This document shows, piece by piece, positions 18,176-28,255 of a stretch of DNA of 64,000 nucleotides. Source of the DNA: Aurantiacibacter sp. MUD11 (GTDB lineage Bacteria; Pseudomonadota; Alphaproteobacteria; Sphingomonadales; Sphingomonadaceae); NCBI RefSeq assembly GCF_026967575.1, contig NZ_CP114054.1, forward strand, positions 2,727,721-2,791,720. Reading direction: 5' to 3'. Position 1 is the stretch's first letter, and each line of letters starts with the position of its first letter. The notes below the pieces were generated by a model. The model saw only the letters and a program-made list of their open reading frames with translations. It ran no database searches and was not told where the DNA came from. Made by a program: the position numbers and the translations under genes.

Positions 18176-19366
18176 ATGGCTAAGGAAAAATTCGAGCGCA
18201 ATAAGCCGCACTGCAACATCGGCACCATCGGTCACGTCGACCACGGCAAGACCACGCTGACTGCCGCTATCACCAAGGTGATGGCCGAGACCTACGGCGG
18301 TGCTGCTGTCGACTTCGCAAACATCGACAAGGCTCCGGAAGAGCGCGAGCGCGGCATCACCATTTCGACCGCGCACGTCGAATACGAAACCGACAAGCGT
18401 CACTATGCGCACGTCGACTGCCCGGGTCACGCCGACTACGTGAAGAACATGATCACCGGTGCTGCCCAGATGGACGGCGCTATCCTGGTTGTGAACGCTG
18501 CTGACGGCCCGATGCCGCAGACCCGCGAACACATCCTGCTGGCCCGTCAGGTCGGTGTGCCGGCTCTGGTCGTGTACCTGAACAAGGTCGACCAGGTCGA
18601 CGACGAGGAAATCCTCGAGCTGGTCGAACTGGAAGTGCGCGAGCTGCTGTCCAGCTACGACTTCGACGGCGACAACATCGCCATCGTCAAGGGTTCGGCC
18701 CTGGCCGCCCTCGAAGGTCGTGACGACGAAATCGGCAAGAACTCGATCATCGAACTGATGAACGCTGTCGACGAGCACATCCCGCAGCCGGACCGTCCGG
18801 TCGACAAGCCCTTCCTGATGCCGATCGAAGACGTGTTCTCGATCTCGGGTCGTGGTACGGTTGTCACCGGCCGTGTCGAAACCGGCGTTGTCAACGTTGG
18901 CGACGAAGTCGAAATCGTTGGTATCCGCGACACGCAGAAGACCACCGTCACCGGCGTGGAAATGTTCCGCAAGCTGCTCGACCGTGGTGAAGCCGGCGAC
19001 AACATCGGCGCCCTGCTGCGCGGCACCGGCCGTGACGACGTGGAGCGTGGCCAGGTTCTGGCCAAGCCGGGTTCGGTTACCCCGCACACCGAATTCAGCG
19101 CCGAAGTCTACGTGCTGTCGAAGGACGAAGGTGGCCGTCACACGCCGTTCTTCGCCAACTACCGCCCGCAGTTCTACTTCCGCACCACCGACGTGACCGG
19201 CGAAGTGATCCTCCCCGAGGGCACCGAGATGGTCATGCCGGGTGACAACGTCACCATCGGTGTGAAGCTGATCGCTCCGATCGCCATGGACGAAGGCCTC
19301 CGCTTCGCTATCCGCGAAGGCGGCCGTACCGTCGGCTCGGGCGTGGTCGCCAAGATCACCAAGTAA
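18176..19366 (+). CDS. tuf: Translation elongation factor Tu
   Basis: The 396-residue GTPase delivers aminoacyl-tRNA to the ribosome. It starts [20 protein letters not shown] and has [10 protein letters not shown] (G1), RGITI (G2), DCPGHADYV (G3) and NKVDQVDD (G4), with beta-barrel domains II and III. The length is standard. It is the last gene of the str cluster, 92 bases after fusA, and is followed by a strong terminator at 19405-19438, so the S10 cluster needs its own promoter. Only this copy is in the window. Confidence 0.98.
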   Translation: MAKEKFERNKPHCNIGTIGHVDHGKTTLTAAITKVMAETYGGAAVDFANIDKAPEERERGITISTAHVEYETDKRHYAHVDCPGHADYVKNMITGAAQMDGAILVVNAADGPMPQTREHILLARQVGVPALVVYLNKVDQVDDEEILELVELEVRELLSSYDFDGDNIAIVKGSALAALEGRDDEIGKNSIIELMNAVDEHIPQPDRPVDKPFLMPIEDVFSISGRGTVVTGRVETGVVNVGDEVEIVGIRDTQKTTVTGVEMFRKLLDRGEAGDNIGALLRGTGRDDVERGQVLAKPGSVTPHTEFSAEVYVLSKDEGGRHTPFFANYRPQFYFRTTDVTGEVILPEGTEMVMPGDNVTIGVKLIAPIAMDEGLRFAIREGGRTVGSGVVAKITK

Positions 19367-19404
19367 TCGGCTCGCGCCGACCGGCGCGAAAGGATTGAAA
19401 AAGC

Positions 19405-19438
19405 GGCCCGGTTCTCCCCGTGAGAGCCGGGCCCTTTT
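19405..19438 (+). terminator. Intrinsic terminator after tuf
   Basis: A 12-bp GC-rich stem (GGCCCGGTTCTC with one G-T pair on the return arm), a 5-base loop and T5 follow the tuf stop by 38 bases. Confidence 0.9.
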
Positions 19439-19513
19439 TATGAAGGCTGCCTTCCGCAACCCACGCTTTGGCGCGGCGAGGGGAGGTGACCGGAAAATGA
19501 CGCATTTCGGGGG

Positions 19514-19542
19514 TTGTCAGGTGACCCTCTCCTCCGTATATG
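19514..19542 (+). promoter_or_regulatory. Promoter of the S10 ribosomal protein cluster
   Basis: TTGTCA, a 17-base spacer and TATATG lie downstream of the tuf terminator, with a start expected near 19549. This is one of the best sigma70-like matches I found in the window. Confidence 0.7.
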
Positions 19543-19592
19543 CGCGCCCACAGCGAGAGAGATTCGTCTCTCTGGCAACGAAATTTACGGGA

Positions 19593-19637
19593 GGCCGCCC
19601 GTTCCGGGAAACCGGGTCAAGCGGGGCGGGCCTTTTT
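19593..19637 (+). promoter_or_regulatory. Terminator-like leader hairpin before rpsJ (attenuator candidate)
   Basis: Arms at 19593-19601 and 19622-19632 pair with small bulges, capped by an inner CCGG-GAAA-CCGG hairpin, and T5GTTTT follows. It lies between the promoter at 19514 and rpsJ at 19687, so it would end transcripts early unless read through. A small hairpin (19556-19573, AGAGAG/CTCTCT) precedes it. Confidence 0.6.
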
Positions 19638-19686
19638 GTTTTGGGGGTTTCGGCCTCCTTGGCTCTTTCGCATCGGTAGTGGAATT

Positions 19687-19998
19687 ATGGACGCACAGAA
19701 TATTCGTATTCGCCTCAAGGCCTTCGATCACCGCGTGCTCGACCAGGCAACTGGCGAGATTGCGGACACCGCACGTCGCACTGGCGCGCTTATCCGTGGT
19801 CCGATTCCCCTTCCGACGCGTATCGAGAAGTTCACCGTGAACCGCGGCCCGCACATCGACAAGAAGTCGCGCGAGCAGTTCGAGGTGCGCACCTACAAGC
19901 GGCTGCTCGACATCGTGCAGCCCAACGCCCAGACGGTCGACGCGCTGATGAAGCTGGACCTGGCCGCAGGCGTGAACGTCGAAATCAAGCTGGCCTAA
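19687..19998 (+). CDS. rpsJ: 30S ribosomal protein S10
   Basis: The 103-residue product ([40 protein letters not shown]) is full length. S10 sits in the 30S head and also joins NusB in antitermination complexes. ATG 19687 gives the family N terminus; the frame is open further upstream but through the leader hairpins. It is first gene of the S10 cluster, and a 254-base gap separates it from rplC. Confidence 0.98.
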   Translation: MDAQNIRIRLKAFDHRVLDQATGEIADTARRTGALIRGPIPLPTRIEKFTVNRGPHIDKKSREQFEVRTYKRLLDIVQPNAQTVDALMKLDLAAGVNVEIKLA

Positions 19999-20252
19999 GC
20001 CGCGCTTTCGACCGGTCCATCTGGCAGGACCTTAAACGGCCGGAGAATTTCGGGGCTCCATATGGCCCCGCCGGATCGCAAGACCGGCAAGACATAGGAA
20101 TACCGCCGGATTGATCCGGGCTGCGTTCCCCGTCTCGCTCAATCGACACCCTGTCGTGCGAGCATTTCAGCCCGGACGGGGCTCGCATCAAAACTTGGGC
20201 TGGCAAGCACCTGGGGATGGTCCCCTTGTGCCTCTGTGAAGGAGTTAGGATC
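19999..20252. other. Long rpsJ-rplC gap with hairpins
   Basis: This 254-base spacer is unusually long for this position. It holds adjacent hairpins CGGGGC/GCCCCG (20051-20070) and GCCGG/CCGGC (20070-20088). No gene was seen and no convincing promoter was found. It may be an mRNA processing or regulatory region. AAGGAG precedes the rplC ATG. Confidence 0.5.
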
Positions 20253-21134
20253 ATGCGCACTGGCGTGATCGCGAAAAAAGTCGGGATGACCCGCCTGTTC
20301 CAGGAGGACGGCCGCCACGTGCCGGTTACCGTCCTGTCGCTGGAAGGCTGTCAGGTTACCGGAAATCGTACGGCCGATCGCGACGGCTACTACTCGGTGC
20401 AGCTCGGCGCCGGCGAAGCGAAGCAGAAGAACGTTGCCAAGCCGCAGCGTGAAGCCTTCGCCAAGGCCGAAGTCGGCCTGAAGCAGAAGGTCGCCGAATT
20501 CCGCGTCGAGAACGAAGATGGCCTGCTGCCGGTTGGCGCTACCATCACTGCCGATCACTTCGTCGCTGGCCAGAAGGTCGACATCACGGGTCACACCGTG
20601 GGTAAGGGCTTTGCCGGCGCCATGAAGCGTTGGGGCTTCGGCGGTCTGCGCGCCACGCACGGCGTGTCGATCTCGCACCGTTCGCACGGTTCGACGGGTA
20701 ACCGCCAGGATCCGGGCAAGGTGTTCAAGAACAAGAAGATGGCCGGCCACATGGGCGACCGTCAGCGCACCCAGCAGAACCTGGAAGTCGTGCGCACCGA
20801 CGCCGAGCGCGGCCTGATCTTCGTGAAGGGCTCTGTGCCCGGTTCGAAGAACGGCTGGCTGCTGGTGAAGGACGCCGTCAAGCTGCCGCTGCCTGAAGGC
20901 GTTCCGTTCCCGGGTGCCATGCGCCGCAATGCTGCCGAGACCGCTTCGGAAGATGCGGCCCCCGGCATGGTGGAGCCCGCAGCCGAGCACGCCGTGAACC
21001 CCGAAGTTTCGCCCGCGCAGCAGGAAGAACTGCTGCAGTCGCAGGAAGCCGGTGCCGACACCGCTCCCGCCGCGAGCGAAGAGAGCAACGCCCCCGAAGC
21101 CGATACCGGCTCGGACGAGAACAAGGAGGGCTGA
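20253..21134 (+). CDS. rplC: 50S ribosomal protein L3 with a long acidic C-terminal extension
   Basis: The 293-residue product begins [20 protein letters not shown] and has the L3 core, including [20 protein letters not shown] and the central [20 protein letters not shown] loop that approaches the peptidyl transferase centre. The ribosomal core ends near residue 225. The last ~68 residues are Ala/Glu-rich and unstructured ([20 protein letters not shown] onward to SDENKEG). Most L3 proteins end at ~210-220 residues, so this tail is a lineage-specific addition. rplD follows after three bases. Confidence 0.97.
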   Translation: MRTGVIAKKVGMTRLFQEDGRHVPVTVLSLEGCQVTGNRTADRDGYYSVQLGAGEAKQKNVAKPQREAFAKAEVGLKQKVAEFRVENEDGLLPVGATITADHFVAGQKVDITGHTVGKGFAGAMKRWGFGGLRATHGVSISHRSHGSTGNRQDPGKVFKNKKMAGHMGDRQRTQQNLEVVRTDAERGLIFVKGSVPGSKNGWLLVKDAVKLPLPEGVPFPGAMRRNAAETASEDAAPGMVEPAAEHAVNPEVSPAQQEELLQSQEAGADTAPAASEESNAPEADTGSDENKEG

Positions 21135-21137
21135 TCC

Positions 21138-21761
21138 GTGAAGGTGAAGGTCCAGAAAATCGACGGCAAGGCTGCTGGCGACGTCGAGCTGAACGATGCC
21201 GTGTTCGGTGTCGAGCCGCGTGCTGACATCCTGCACCGCGTTGTGACGTGGCAGCTGGAAAACCGCCGCGCGACGGCCCGTCCGACGCGCGAGCGTTCGG
21301 ACGTTGCCCGTACCGGCAAGAAGTGGGGCCGCCAGAAGGGTTCGGGTGGCGCTCGCCATGGCGACCGTGGCGCTCCGATCTTCATCGGCGGCGGCAAGGC
21401 CCACGGTGCGCGCAAGCGTGACTTCGAGCAGTCGCTCAACAAGAAGGTCCGCGCACTTGGTCTGAAGATGGCCCTGTCGAGCAAGGCGAAGGACGGCCTG
21501 GTCGTCGTCGACACGCTCGAGCTGAAGGACGCCAAGACCAAGGCTCTGAAGGGTCACTTCGACAAGAACGGCTGGAACGGCAAGGTGCTGGTCATCGGCG
21601 GCGAGAGCGTCGACGACGGCTTCGCCAAGGCTGCCCGCAACCTGCCGGGCGTGGACGTGCTGCCGGCTGTCGGCGCGAACGTCTACGACATCCTCAACCA
21701 CGACACGCTGGTCCTGACCAAGGACGCTGTCGAAAAGCTGGAGGCGCGCTTCAATGGCTAA
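21138..21761 (+). CDS. rplD: 50S ribosomal protein L4
   Basis: The 207-residue product starts at GTG ([20 protein letters not shown]) behind an AAGGAGGG site. It has the long loop reaching the exit tunnel ([20 protein letters not shown], then [15 protein letters not shown]) and the Rossmann-like C-terminal part. In E. coli L4 represses its own operon by attenuation in the S10 leader, which makes the leader hairpin at 19593 notable. Its end overlaps rplW by eight bases (ATGGCTAA). Confidence 0.97.
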   Translation: MKVKVQKIDGKAAGDVELNDAVFGVEPRADILHRVVTWQLENRRATARPTRERSDVARTGKKWGRQKGSGGARHGDRGAPIFIGGGKAHGARKRDFEQSLNKKVRALGLKMALSSKAKDGLVVVDTLELKDAKTKALKGHFDKNGWNGKVLVIGGESVDDGFAKAARNLPGVDVLPAVGANVYDILNHDTLVLTKDAVEKLEARFNG

Positions 21762-22068
21762 GAAGCAGGAAATCGACGCGCGTCACTACGACGTGATCCT
21801 TGCGCCGCACATCACCGAGAAGGCGACGTTGCTCTCCGAGAACAACGCCGTGGTCTTCAAGGTGGCGGGCGACGCAACCAAGCCGCAGATCAAGGAAGCG
21901 GTCGAGGCGCTGTTCGACACCAAGGTGAAGAGCGTCAACACGATCGTGTCCAAGGGCAAGACCAAGCGTTGGAAGGGCAAGCCCTACAAGCGGACCGACA
22001 CGAAGAAGGCAATCGTGACCCTCGCCGAGGGCGCGAACCAGATCGACATCACCGAAGGCGTGGGCTGA
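21754..22068 (+). CDS. rplW: 50S ribosomal protein L23
   Basis: The 104-residue product ([40 protein letters not shown]) is full length. L23 lines the exit of the polypeptide tunnel and is the docking site for trigger factor and SRP. It overlaps rplD by eight bases and precedes rplB by four, so translation is probably coupled. Confidence 0.97.
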   Translation: MAKKQEIDARHYDVILAPHITEKATLLSENNAVVFKVAGDATKPQIKEAVEALFDTKVKSVNTIVSKGKTKRWKGKPYKRTDTKKAIVTLAEGANQIDITEGVG

Positions 22069-22072
22069 TCCG

Positions 22073-22909
22073 ATGGCACTGAAAACATACAATCCGACTA
22101 GCCCGGCCCGCCGTGGCCTCGTCCTGGTCGACAAGACCGGCCTCCACAAGGGTGGCCCGGTCAAGTCGCTGACCGAGGGCAAGACCAAGACCGGCGGCCG
22201 CAACAACAAGGGTCATGTGACCTCGCGCGGCAAGGGCGGCGGCAACAAGCAGAAGTACCGCTTCATCGACTTCAAGCGTCGCAAGTGGGACATGGAAGCT
22301 ACCGTGGAGCGGATCGAATACGATCCCAACCGCACCGCTTTCATCGCGCTCATCAAGTACGACGACGGCGAGCTGTCCTACATCATCGCGCCGAACCGTC
22401 TCGCTCCGGGTGACAAGGTCATCGCCGGCGAGAAGGTCGACACGAAGCCGGGCAACGCGATGCTGCTGGGCCAGATGCCCGTCGGCACGATCTGCCACAA
22501 CGTCGAGATGAAGCCGGGCAAGGGCGGCCAGATCGCCCGTTCGGCCGGCACCTATGTGCAGCTGGTCGGTCGTGACCGCGGCATGGTCATCGTCCGCCTG
22601 AACAGCGGTGAGCAGCGTTACCTGCGCGCCGATTGCATGGGCACGGTCGGTGCGGTGTCGAACCCCGACAACCAGAACCAGAACCTGGGCAAGGCCGGTC
22701 GTCGCCGTCACATGGGCATCAAGCCGCTGACGCGCGGTGTCGCCAAGAACCCGGTCGACCACCCGCACGGTGGTGGTGAAGGCCGCACTTCGGGTGGCCG
22801 TCATCCGGTGACCCCGTGGGGCAAGCCGACCAAGGGCGCCCGTACCCGCAAGAACAAGCAGACGGACAAGATGATCATCCGTTCGCGTCACGCGAAGAAG
22901 AAGAGGTAA
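22073..22909 (+). CDS. rplB: 50S ribosomal protein L2
   Basis: The 278-residue product starts [20 protein letters not shown]. It carries the conserved C-terminal [20 protein letters not shown] segment with the His near the peptidyl transferase centre, and the RNA-binding SH3-like core. Length is standard. It lies in the usual rplW-rplB-rpsS order with small gaps. Confidence 0.98.
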   Translation: MALKTYNPTSPARRGLVLVDKTGLHKGGPVKSLTEGKTKTGGRNNKGHVTSRGKGGGNKQKYRFIDFKRRKWDMEATVERIEYDPNRTAFIALIKYDDGELSYIIAPNRLAPGDKVIAGEKVDTKPGNAMLLGQMPVGTICHNVEMKPGKGGQIARSAGTYVQLVGRDRGMVIVRLNSGEQRYLRADCMGTVGAVSNPDNQNQNLGKAGRRRHMGIKPLTRGVAKNPVDHPHGGGEGRTSGGRHPVTPWGKPTKGARTRKNKQTDKMIIRSRHAKKKR

Positions 22910-22915
22910 GGACTC

Positions 22916-23191
22916 ATGGCACGTTCCGTCTGGAAAGGTCCGTTTGTCGAGCTGAGCCTTCTGAAGAAGGCGCAGGAAGCGCAGGAAGCGAACAGCACCA
23001 AGCCGATCAAGACCTGGTCGCGCCGTTCGACCATCCTGCCCGATTTCGTCGGCCTGACTTTCAACGTCTACAATGGGCAGAAGTTCGTGCCCGTCTCGGT
23101 CAACGAGGAAATGGTCGGTCACAAGCTTGGCGAGTTCGCGCCCACGCGCAACTTCCCGGGCCACGCTGCCGACAAGAAGGGTAAGCGATAA
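22916..23191 (+). CDS. rpsS: 30S ribosomal protein S19
   Basis: The 91-residue product ([60 protein letters not shown]) is full length. S19 pairs with S13 in the 30S head. Its stop overlaps the rplV start by one base (TAATG). Confidence 0.98.
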   Translation: MARSVWKGPFVELSLLKKAQEAQEANSTKPIKTWSRRSTILPDFVGLTFNVYNGQKFVPVSVNEEMVGHKLGEFAPTRNFPGHAADKKGKR

Positions 23192-23568
23192 TGGGCAAGG
23201 CTAAGTCTCCCCGCCGCGTCGGCGAGAACGAGGCGCTGGCTGTCGGGACCACCATCCGTGGTTCCGCGCAGAAGCTGAACCTCGTGGCTGCGCTGATCCG
23301 TGGCAAGAAGGCCGAGGAAGCGATGAACATCCTCTCCTTCTCCAAGCGCGCGATGGCCAAGGACGCACAGAAGGTGCTCGCCTCGGCAATCGCCAACGCC
23401 GAGAACAACCACGACCTCGACGTCGACGCCCTCGTCGTCGCCGAGGCATCGGTCGGCAAGTCGATCACCATGAAGCGGTTCGCTACCCGCGGCCGTGGCA
23501 AGTCCACGCGCATCCTCAAGCCGTTCAGCCGGCTGCGGATCGTCGTTCGCGAAGCAGAAGAGGCGTAA
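23191..23568 (+). CDS. rplV: 50S ribosomal protein L22
   Basis: The 125-residue product starts [20 protein letters not shown] and ends with the beta-hairpin ([20 protein letters not shown]) that reaches into the exit tunnel. The macrolide-linked loop looks intact. It is joined to rpsS by a one-base overlap and to rpsC by a one-base gap. Confidence 0.97.
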   Translation: MGKAKSPRRVGENEALAVGTTIRGSAQKLNLVAALIRGKKAEEAMNILSFSKRAMAKDAQKVLASAIANAENNHDLDVDALVVAEASVGKSITMKRFATRGRGKSTRILKPFSRLRIVVREAEEA

Positions 23569-23569
23569 G

Positions 23570-24265
23570 ATGGGTCAGAAGAGCAATCCGATCGGTCTGC
23601 GCCTGCAGATCAACCGCACCTGGGACAGCCGGTGGTACGCCGAAGGCGGCGAATACGCCAAGCTGCTCAAGGAAGACATCGAGATCCGCAAGTACATCAT
23701 CGAGAACCTGCCGCAGGCAGCGATCTCGAAGGTGGTGATCGAGCGTCCGGCCAAGCTGTGCCGCGTGTCGATCTACGCTGCGCGTCCGGGTGTCATCATC
23801 GGCAAGAAGGGCGCAGACATCGAAAAGCTGCGCGCCAAGCTGTCGACCATGACCGAAAGCGAAGTGAAGCTGAACATCGTCGAGATCCGCAAGCCGGAAA
23901 TCGACGCCAAGCTCGTCGCCCAGGGCGTGGCTGACCAGCTGGTTCGCCGTGTCGCTTTCCGTCGCGCGATGAAGCGCGCCGTGCAGTCCGCGCTGCGTCT
24001 GGGTGCCGAAGGCATCAAGATCGTCTGCGGCGGCCGTCTCGGCGGTGCGGAAATCGCTCGTGTCGAATGGTATCGCGAAGGCCGTGTGCCGCTGCACACC
24101 CTGCGCGCCAACGTCGACTATGCCGAAGCCGAGGCGCTGACCGCCTACGGCATCATCGGCATCAAGTGCTGGATCTTCAAGGGCGAGATCTTCGCTCACG
24201 ATCCGATGGCCCAGGACCGCCTGATGATGGAAGCCCAGACTTCGGGCGTCCGTCCGGCGCGCTAA
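23570..24265 (+). CDS. rpsC: 30S ribosomal protein S3
   Basis: The 231-residue product starts [20 protein letters not shown] at ATG 23570. Its KH domain shows [17 protein letters not shown] (the GxxG loop), and the C-terminal half has [21 protein letters not shown]3 helps form the mRNA entry channel and its helicase activity. The length is normal. The upstream in-frame codons belong to the rplV shadow frame and are not part of S3. Confidence 0.98.
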   Translation: MGQKSNPIGLRLQINRTWDSRWYAEGGEYAKLLKEDIEIRKYIIENLPQAAISKVVIERPAKLCRVSIYAARPGVIIGKKGADIEKLRAKLSTMTESEVKLNIVEIRKPEIDAKLVAQGVADQLVRRVAFRRAMKRAVQSALRLGAEGIKIVCGGRLGGAEIARVEWYREGRVPLHTLRANVDYAEAEALTAYGIIGIKCWIFKGEIFAHDPMAQDRLMMEAQTSGVRPAR

Positions 24266-24276
24266 GGTAGAGAACG

Positions 24277-24708
24277 ATGCTGCAACCGAAGAAAACCAAG
24301 TTCCGCAAGGCGTTCAAGGGCAAGATCCACGGCAAGGCCAAGGGCGGTACCGACCTGAACTTCGGGTCGTACGGTCTGAAGGCTCTCGAGCCGGAGCGTA
24401 TTACCGCGCGCCAGATCGAAGCTGCCCGTCGTGCGATCACGCGTCACATCAAGCGTCAGGGACGCCTGTGGATCCGCGTGTTCCCCGATGTGCCGGTTTC
24501 GAAGAAGCCCGCCGAAGTGCGTCAGGGTAAGGGTAAGGGCTCGGTCGAATACTGGGCTGCCCGCGTGAAGCCCGGCCGCATCCTGTTCGAGCTCGACGGT
24601 GTTCCCGGCCCGCTGGCCGCCGAAGCCTTTAGCCGCGCGGCGATGAAACTGCCGATCAAGACCAAGGTCGTTGCCCGCATGGGTGACACCTCGCACCTGG
24701 GAGCCTGA
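24277..24708 (+). CDS. rplP: 50S ribosomal protein L16
   Basis: The 143-residue product ([40 protein letters not shown]) is full length. L16 organises the A-site region of the large subunit and carries the Arg near position 81 that some oxygenases modify. It lies 11 bases after rpsC and two before rpmC. Confidence 0.98.
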   Translation: MLQPKKTKFRKAFKGKIHGKAKGGTDLNFGSYGLKALEPERITARQIEAARRAITRHIKRQGRLWIRVFPDVPVSKKPAEVRQGKGKGSVEYWAARVKPGRILFELDGVPGPLAAEAFSRAAMKLPIKTKVVARMGDTSHLGA

Positions 24709-24710
24709 CC

Positions 24711-24926
24711 ATGGCTGACAAGAGCAAGACCGAAGACCTGCGCACCAAGACCGACGACCAGCTCGCCGAAGCGCTGACCATGCTCAAGAAAGAGCAGTTC
24801 AACCTGCGCTTCCAGGCTGCGACCAACCAGCTGGAAGGTCCGGCCCGCGTGCGCGAAGTCCGTCGTGAGATCGCGCGCATCAAGACGCTTCAGGGCGAAC
24901 GCGCCCGTGAAGCTGCGAAGGCGTAA
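24711..24926 (+). CDS. rpmC: 50S ribosomal protein L29
   Basis: The 71-residue two-helix protein ([50 protein letters not shown]) has the family's EQFNLRFQ motif. It sits beside L23 at the tunnel exit. It is placed between rplP and rpsQ as in most bacteria. Confidence 0.96.
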   Translation: MADKSKTEDLRTKTDDQLAEALTMLKKEQFNLRFQAATNQLEGPARVREVRREIARIKTLQGERAREAAKA

Positions 24927-24936
24927 GGAGTAGACA

Positions 24937-25293
24937 ATGCCGAAGCGTATCCTGATCGGGACTGTCACCTCCGACAAGACCGACAAGACCGTGACCGTGA
25001 AGGTCGAACGCCGCGTGAAGCACCCGCTGTACGGGAAGATCATCAAGCGTTCGAAGAAGTATCACGCGCACGACGAGAACAACGAGTATGTCGTTGGCGA
25101 CAAGGTCCGGATCGAGGAGACGAAGCCGATCTCCAAGACCAAGACCTGGGCGGTGAAGGACCGCATCGCCGCGAGCAAGGGTCAGGCTGTCGAAGCCGAC
25201 CTGGACGTTGCCGAAGCCAAGCCGACCGGTGCTCCGGAGGACAAGCAGTCCGCCGCCAAGCCCGCCAAGGCCGAGGCAGAAGCCGAAGCTTGA
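24937..25293 (+). CDS. rpsQ: 30S ribosomal protein S17 with an Ala/Glu/Lys tail
   Basis: The core (about 1-85: [55 protein letters not shown]) is a normal OB-fold S17 that binds 16S rRNA early in assembly. About 35 extra residues follow ([20 protein letters not shown] to EAEAEA), giving 118 in total against the usual 80-90. This tail resembles that on L3 here. It is the last gene before an 85-base gap that marks the S10/spc boundary in other bacteria. Confidence 0.96.
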   Translation: MPKRILIGTVTSDKTDKTVTVKVERRVKHPLYGKIIKRSKKYHAHDENNEYVVGDKVRIEETKPISKTKTWAVKDRIAASKGQAVEADLDVAEAKPTGAPEDKQSAAKPAKAEAEAEA

Positions 25294-25302
25294 TAATTCG
25301 CT

Positions 25303-25352
25303 CCCCGCGCAGGCGGGGGGCAGACGTTAGGAACTGCCGGACTGGTTCCGGC
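25303..25352 (+). promoter_or_regulatory. Tandem hairpins at the S10/spc boundary
   Basis: Two perfect hairpins, CCCCGC-GCAG-GCGGGG (25303-25318) and GCCGGA-5-TCCGGC (25336-25352), sit between rpsQ and rplN. No T-run follows, so they look like processing or regulatory elements rather than terminators. Confidence 0.5.
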
Positions 25353-25378
25353 AAGCCAATTGAGAAGGAACCGGATCG

Positions 25379-25747
25379 ATGATCCAGATGCAATCCAATC
25401 TCGACGTCGCGGACAACAGCGGCGCGAAGCGCGTCCAGTGCATCAAGGTGCTGGGCGGGTCGAAGCGTCGTACCGCGTCTGTCGGCGATGTGATCGTGGT
25501 TTCCGTCAAGGAAGCCCAGCCGCGCGCCCGCGTGAAGAAAGGCGACGTTCACCGTGCGGTGATCGTGCGCACCAAGAAGGACGTCCGTCGTCCCGATGGC
25601 AGCGTGATCCGCTTCGACAGCAACGCCGCGGTTCTCGTGAACAAGAGCGAGGAGCCGATCGGCACCCGTATCTTTGGCCCGGTCGTGCGCGAACTGCGCG
25701 GCAAGGGCTTCATGAAGATCATCTCGCTCGCGCCGGAGGTGCTGTAA
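25379..25747 (+). CDS. rplN: 50S ribosomal protein L14
   Basis: The 122-residue product ([60 protein letters not shown]) is full length. L14 forms an intersubunit bridge and binds the silencing factor RsfS. AGAAGGAA precedes the ATG. The stop overlaps the rplX start by one base. Confidence 0.98.
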   Translation: MIQMQSNLDVADNSGAKRVQCIKVLGGSKRRTASVGDVIVVSVKEAQPRARVKKGDVHRAVIVRTKKDVRRPDGSVIRFDSNAAVLVNKSEEPIGTRIFGPVVRELRGKGFMKIISLAPEVL

Positions 25748-26067
25748 TGGCTTCTGCTAAGATCAAGAAGGGCGACACCGTCGTCGTGCTTTCGGGCAAG
25801 GACAAGGGCCAGACCGGTACGGTCCAGCAGGTCCTGCCGAAGGACGGCAAGGTCGTGGTCGAGGGCGTCAACGTGATGACCCGCCACCGCAAGCCTTCGC
25901 AAGCAAACCCGCAGGGCGGCATCGATCGCATGCCCGCCCCGATGGCAATCTCCAAGGTTGCCGTTGCCGATCCCAAGGATGGCAAGCCCACCCGTGTCCG
26001 CTTCGAAGAGAAGGACGGCAAGAAGGTGCGCGTGGCCGTCAAGTCCGGGGAGACCATCGATGGCTGA
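25747..26067 (+). CDS. rplX: 50S ribosomal protein L24
   Basis: The 106-residue product starts [20 protein letters not shown] with the KOW motif (about 6-35). L24 is an assembly initiator for the large subunit. It overlaps rplN by one base and rplE by eight (ATGGCTGA), so translation is coupled. Confidence 0.97.
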   Translation: MASAKIKKGDTVVVLSGKDKGQTGTVQQVLPKDGKVVVEGVNVMTRHRKPSQANPQGGIDRMPAPMAISKVAVADPKDGKPTRVRFEEKDGKKVRVAVKSGETIDG

Positions 26068-26638
26068 TTATACCCCCCGCCTGAAGCAGAAGTACCACGA
26101 CGAAATCGTGAAGGCGATGACCGAGAAGTTCGGTTACGCCAACCCGATGCAGGTGCCGAAGCTGGCCAAGATCACCCTGAACATGGGTGTCGGCGAAGCG
26201 AGCCAGGACAAGAAGAAGGTCCAGACCGCTGCCGAGGAAATGGAACGCATTGCCGGCCAGAAGCCGGTGATCACCAAGGCGAAGAAGTCGATCGCGCAGT
26301 TCAAGCTGCGTGACGGCATGCCGATCGGCTGCAAGGTGAACCTGCGCCGTGACCGCATGTACGAATTCCTCGATCGCCTGGTGACCATCGCGATGCCGCG
26401 TATCCGCGACTTCCGTGGCCTCAACCCCAAGTCGTTTGATGGCAATGGCAACTACGCCATGGGCATCAAGGAGCAGATCATCTTCCCGGAGATCAGCTAC
26501 GACAAGATCGAGAAGGTGCGTGGCATGGATATCATCGTCACCACCACCGCAAAGACCGACGAGGAAGCGCGCGAGCTGCTGCGCCTGTTCGGTTTCCCGT
26601 TCCCGGCCGAAAGTGCCGAAGAAAAGGAAGCGGCGTAA
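26060..26638 (+). CDS. rplE: 50S ribosomal protein L5
   Basis: The 192-residue product starts [20 protein letters not shown] and contains the conserved [15 protein letters not shown] and [20 protein letters not shown] segments. L5 anchors 5S rRNA and contacts P-site tRNA. A short Glu/Ala tail ([11 protein letters not shown]) makes it slightly longer than the usual ~180. Confidence 0.98.
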   Translation: MADYTPRLKQKYHDEIVKAMTEKFGYANPMQVPKLAKITLNMGVGEASQDKKKVQTAAEEMERIAGQKPVITKAKKSIAQFKLRDGMPIGCKVNLRRDRMYEFLDRLVTIAMPRIRDFRGLNPKSFDGNGNYAMGIKEQIIFPEISYDKIEKVRGMDIIVTTTAKTDEEARELLRLFGFPFPAESAEEKEAA

Positions 26639-26663
26639 GCCGTTTTAGGAGAGCTTAAGTCCA

Positions 26664-26969
26664 ATGGCGAAACTGAGTTCCATCAACAAGAACGAGCGTC
26701 GCAAGGCCCTCGTGAAGAAGTATGCTGCGAAGTATGCGAAGCTAAAGGCGATTGCCGACGATGAGTCGCTCGACGATACCGAGCGTCTCATGGCCCGCCT
26801 GAAGATGGCCGAGCTGCCGCGCAACGCGAACCCCACCCGTGTGCGCAATCGCTGCACCACCACCGGCCGCCCGCGCGGCTACTACCGCAAGTTCGGGCTT
26901 AACCGCATCGAACTCCGGGACCTGGCCAACAAGGGCCTGATTCCGGGCGTGACCAAGTCGAGCTGGTGA
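26664..26969 (+). CDS. rpsN: 30S ribosomal protein S14, zinc-independent form
   Basis: The 101-residue product starts [20 protein letters not shown] and ends [20 protein letters not shown]. It is the long form lacking the CxxC zinc motif (the region reads [17 protein letters not shown]). S14 is a late-assembling head protein. A TAGGAGAG site precedes the start. Confidence 0.97.
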   Translation: MAKLSSINKNERRKALVKKYAAKYAKLKAIADDESLDDTERLMARLKMAELPRNANPTRVRNRCTTTGRPRGYYRKFGLNRIELRDLANKGLIPGVTKSSW

Positions 26970-26980
26970 GGAATTAGACA

Positions 26981-27376
26981 ATGGCTATGACCGATCCCCT
27001 GGGTGATATGCTCACCCGCATCCGCAACGGCCAGCAGGCGAAGAAGGACTCCGTCCTGTCGCCGGCTTCCAAGCTGCGTGCGAACGTCCTCGAAGTGCTC
27101 CAGCGCGAAGGCTACATCCGTGGCTATTCCGAAGACACTTCCGGCAAGCACAAGGCGCTGCGGATCGAACTGAAGTATTTCGAGGGCGAACCTGCGATCA
27201 AGCACGTCGCTCGCGTCTCCAAGCCGGGCCGCCGCATCTACTCGGGTTCCAAGGAACTGCCGAGCGTGCGCAATGGCCTCGGCATCACCATCGTCTCGAC
27301 CCCCAAGGGCGTGCTCTCGGATGCCGAAGCCCGTTCCGAAAACGTCGGCGGCGAAGTGCTGGCGGAGGTGTTCTGA
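26981..27376 (+). CDS. rpsH: 30S ribosomal protein S8
   Basis: The 131-residue product ([55 protein letters not shown]) is full length. S8 binds 16S helix 21 and, in E. coli, represses the spc operon at a site near rplE; I could not confirm such a site here. It overlaps rplF by one base. Confidence 0.98.
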   Translation: MAMTDPLGDMLTRIRNGQQAKKDSVLSPASKLRANVLEVLQREGYIRGYSEDTSGKHKALRIELKYFEGEPAIKHVARVSKPGRRIYSGSKELPSVRNGLGITIVSTPKGVLSDAEARSENVGGEVLAEVF

Positions 27377-27909
27377 TGAGCCGCATTGGCAAGAAGCCGG
27401 TGGCGCTCCCCAGCGGAGTGACCGCCAAGATCGAAGACGGCACGCTCAGCGTGAAGGGCCCCAAGGGTGAGCTCTCCATGTCGACGTCCGACCTGATCGA
27501 CTACAAGATCGAGGAAGGCGAGATCCTCGTCACCCCGGCCAACAAGACCAAGCAGGCCCGCCAGTTCTGGGGCATGCAGCGCACGCTCGTGCAGAACCTG
27601 GTCGACGGTGTGACCGAAGGTTTCACCAAGGTGCTGGAGATCTCGGGCGTTGGTTACCGTGCGCAGGCCCAGGGCAAGACCCTGAAGCTGCAGCTCGGCT
27701 TCAGCCACGACGTCGATCTGAACGTGCCGGAAGGTCTCGAAGTCAAGACGCCCGACCAGACCACGGTCGAAATCTCGGGCATCGACAAGCAGAAGGTCGG
27801 GCAGTTCGCTGCCGAGATCCGCGAATGGCGCAAGCCGGAGCCCTACAAGGGCAAGGGCGTGAAGTATCGCGGCGAATATGTCTTCCGCAAGGAAGGGAAG
27901 AAGAAGTAA
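27376..27909 (+). CDS. rplF: 50S ribosomal protein L6
   Basis: The 177-residue product ([60 protein letters not shown]) has the two repeated L6 folds and standard length. L6 lies near the factor-binding site. rplR follows after one base. Confidence 0.98.
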   Translation: MSRIGKKPVALPSGVTAKIEDGTLSVKGPKGELSMSTSDLIDYKIEEGEILVTPANKTKQARQFWGMQRTLVQNLVDGVTEGFTKVLEISGVGYRAQAQGKTLKLQLGFSHDVDLNVPEGLEVKTPDQTTVEISGIDKQKVGQFAAEIREWRKPEPYKGKGVKYRGEYVFRKEGKKK

Positions 27910-27910
27910 G

Positions 27911-28255
27911 ATGGCAAAGCTTTCTCTCTTTGAACGTCGCCGCCGCCGTGTGCGCACCGCGCTCCGCAAGCGCGCTGGTGACAAGCCCCGTCTGTCGGTG
28001 CACCGCACCGGCCAGCACATCTACGCGCAGATCATCGACGACAAGGATGGTCGTACCGTTGCCGCAGCCAGCACGCTGGGCGGCAAGGGCTCGGGCGCCA
28101 ATGTCGAAGCCGCCAAGAAGGTCGGCAGCGAGATCGCTGCTGCTGCCAAGAAGGCCGGCGTGACCACTGTCGTGTTCGACCGCGGTGGCTTCCTGTTCCA
28201 TGGCCGCGTCAAGGCGCTGGCCGATGCCGCTCGCGAAGGCGGGCTGGAGTTCTGA
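27911..28255 (+). CDS. rplR: 50S ribosomal protein L18
   Basis: The 114-residue product starts [20 protein letters not shown] at ATG 27911, one base after rplF; an upstream in-frame ATG at 27878 lies inside rplF and is unlikely. L18 binds 5S rRNA with L5. The protein ends [13 protein letters not shown], as usual. It overlaps rpsE by one base (TGATG). Confidence 0.97.
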   Translation: MAKLSLFERRRRRVRTALRKRAGDKPRLSVHRTGQHIYAQIIDDKDGRTVAAASTLGGKGSGANVEAAKKVGSEIAAAAKKAGVTTVVFDRGGFLFHGRVKALADAAREGGLEF

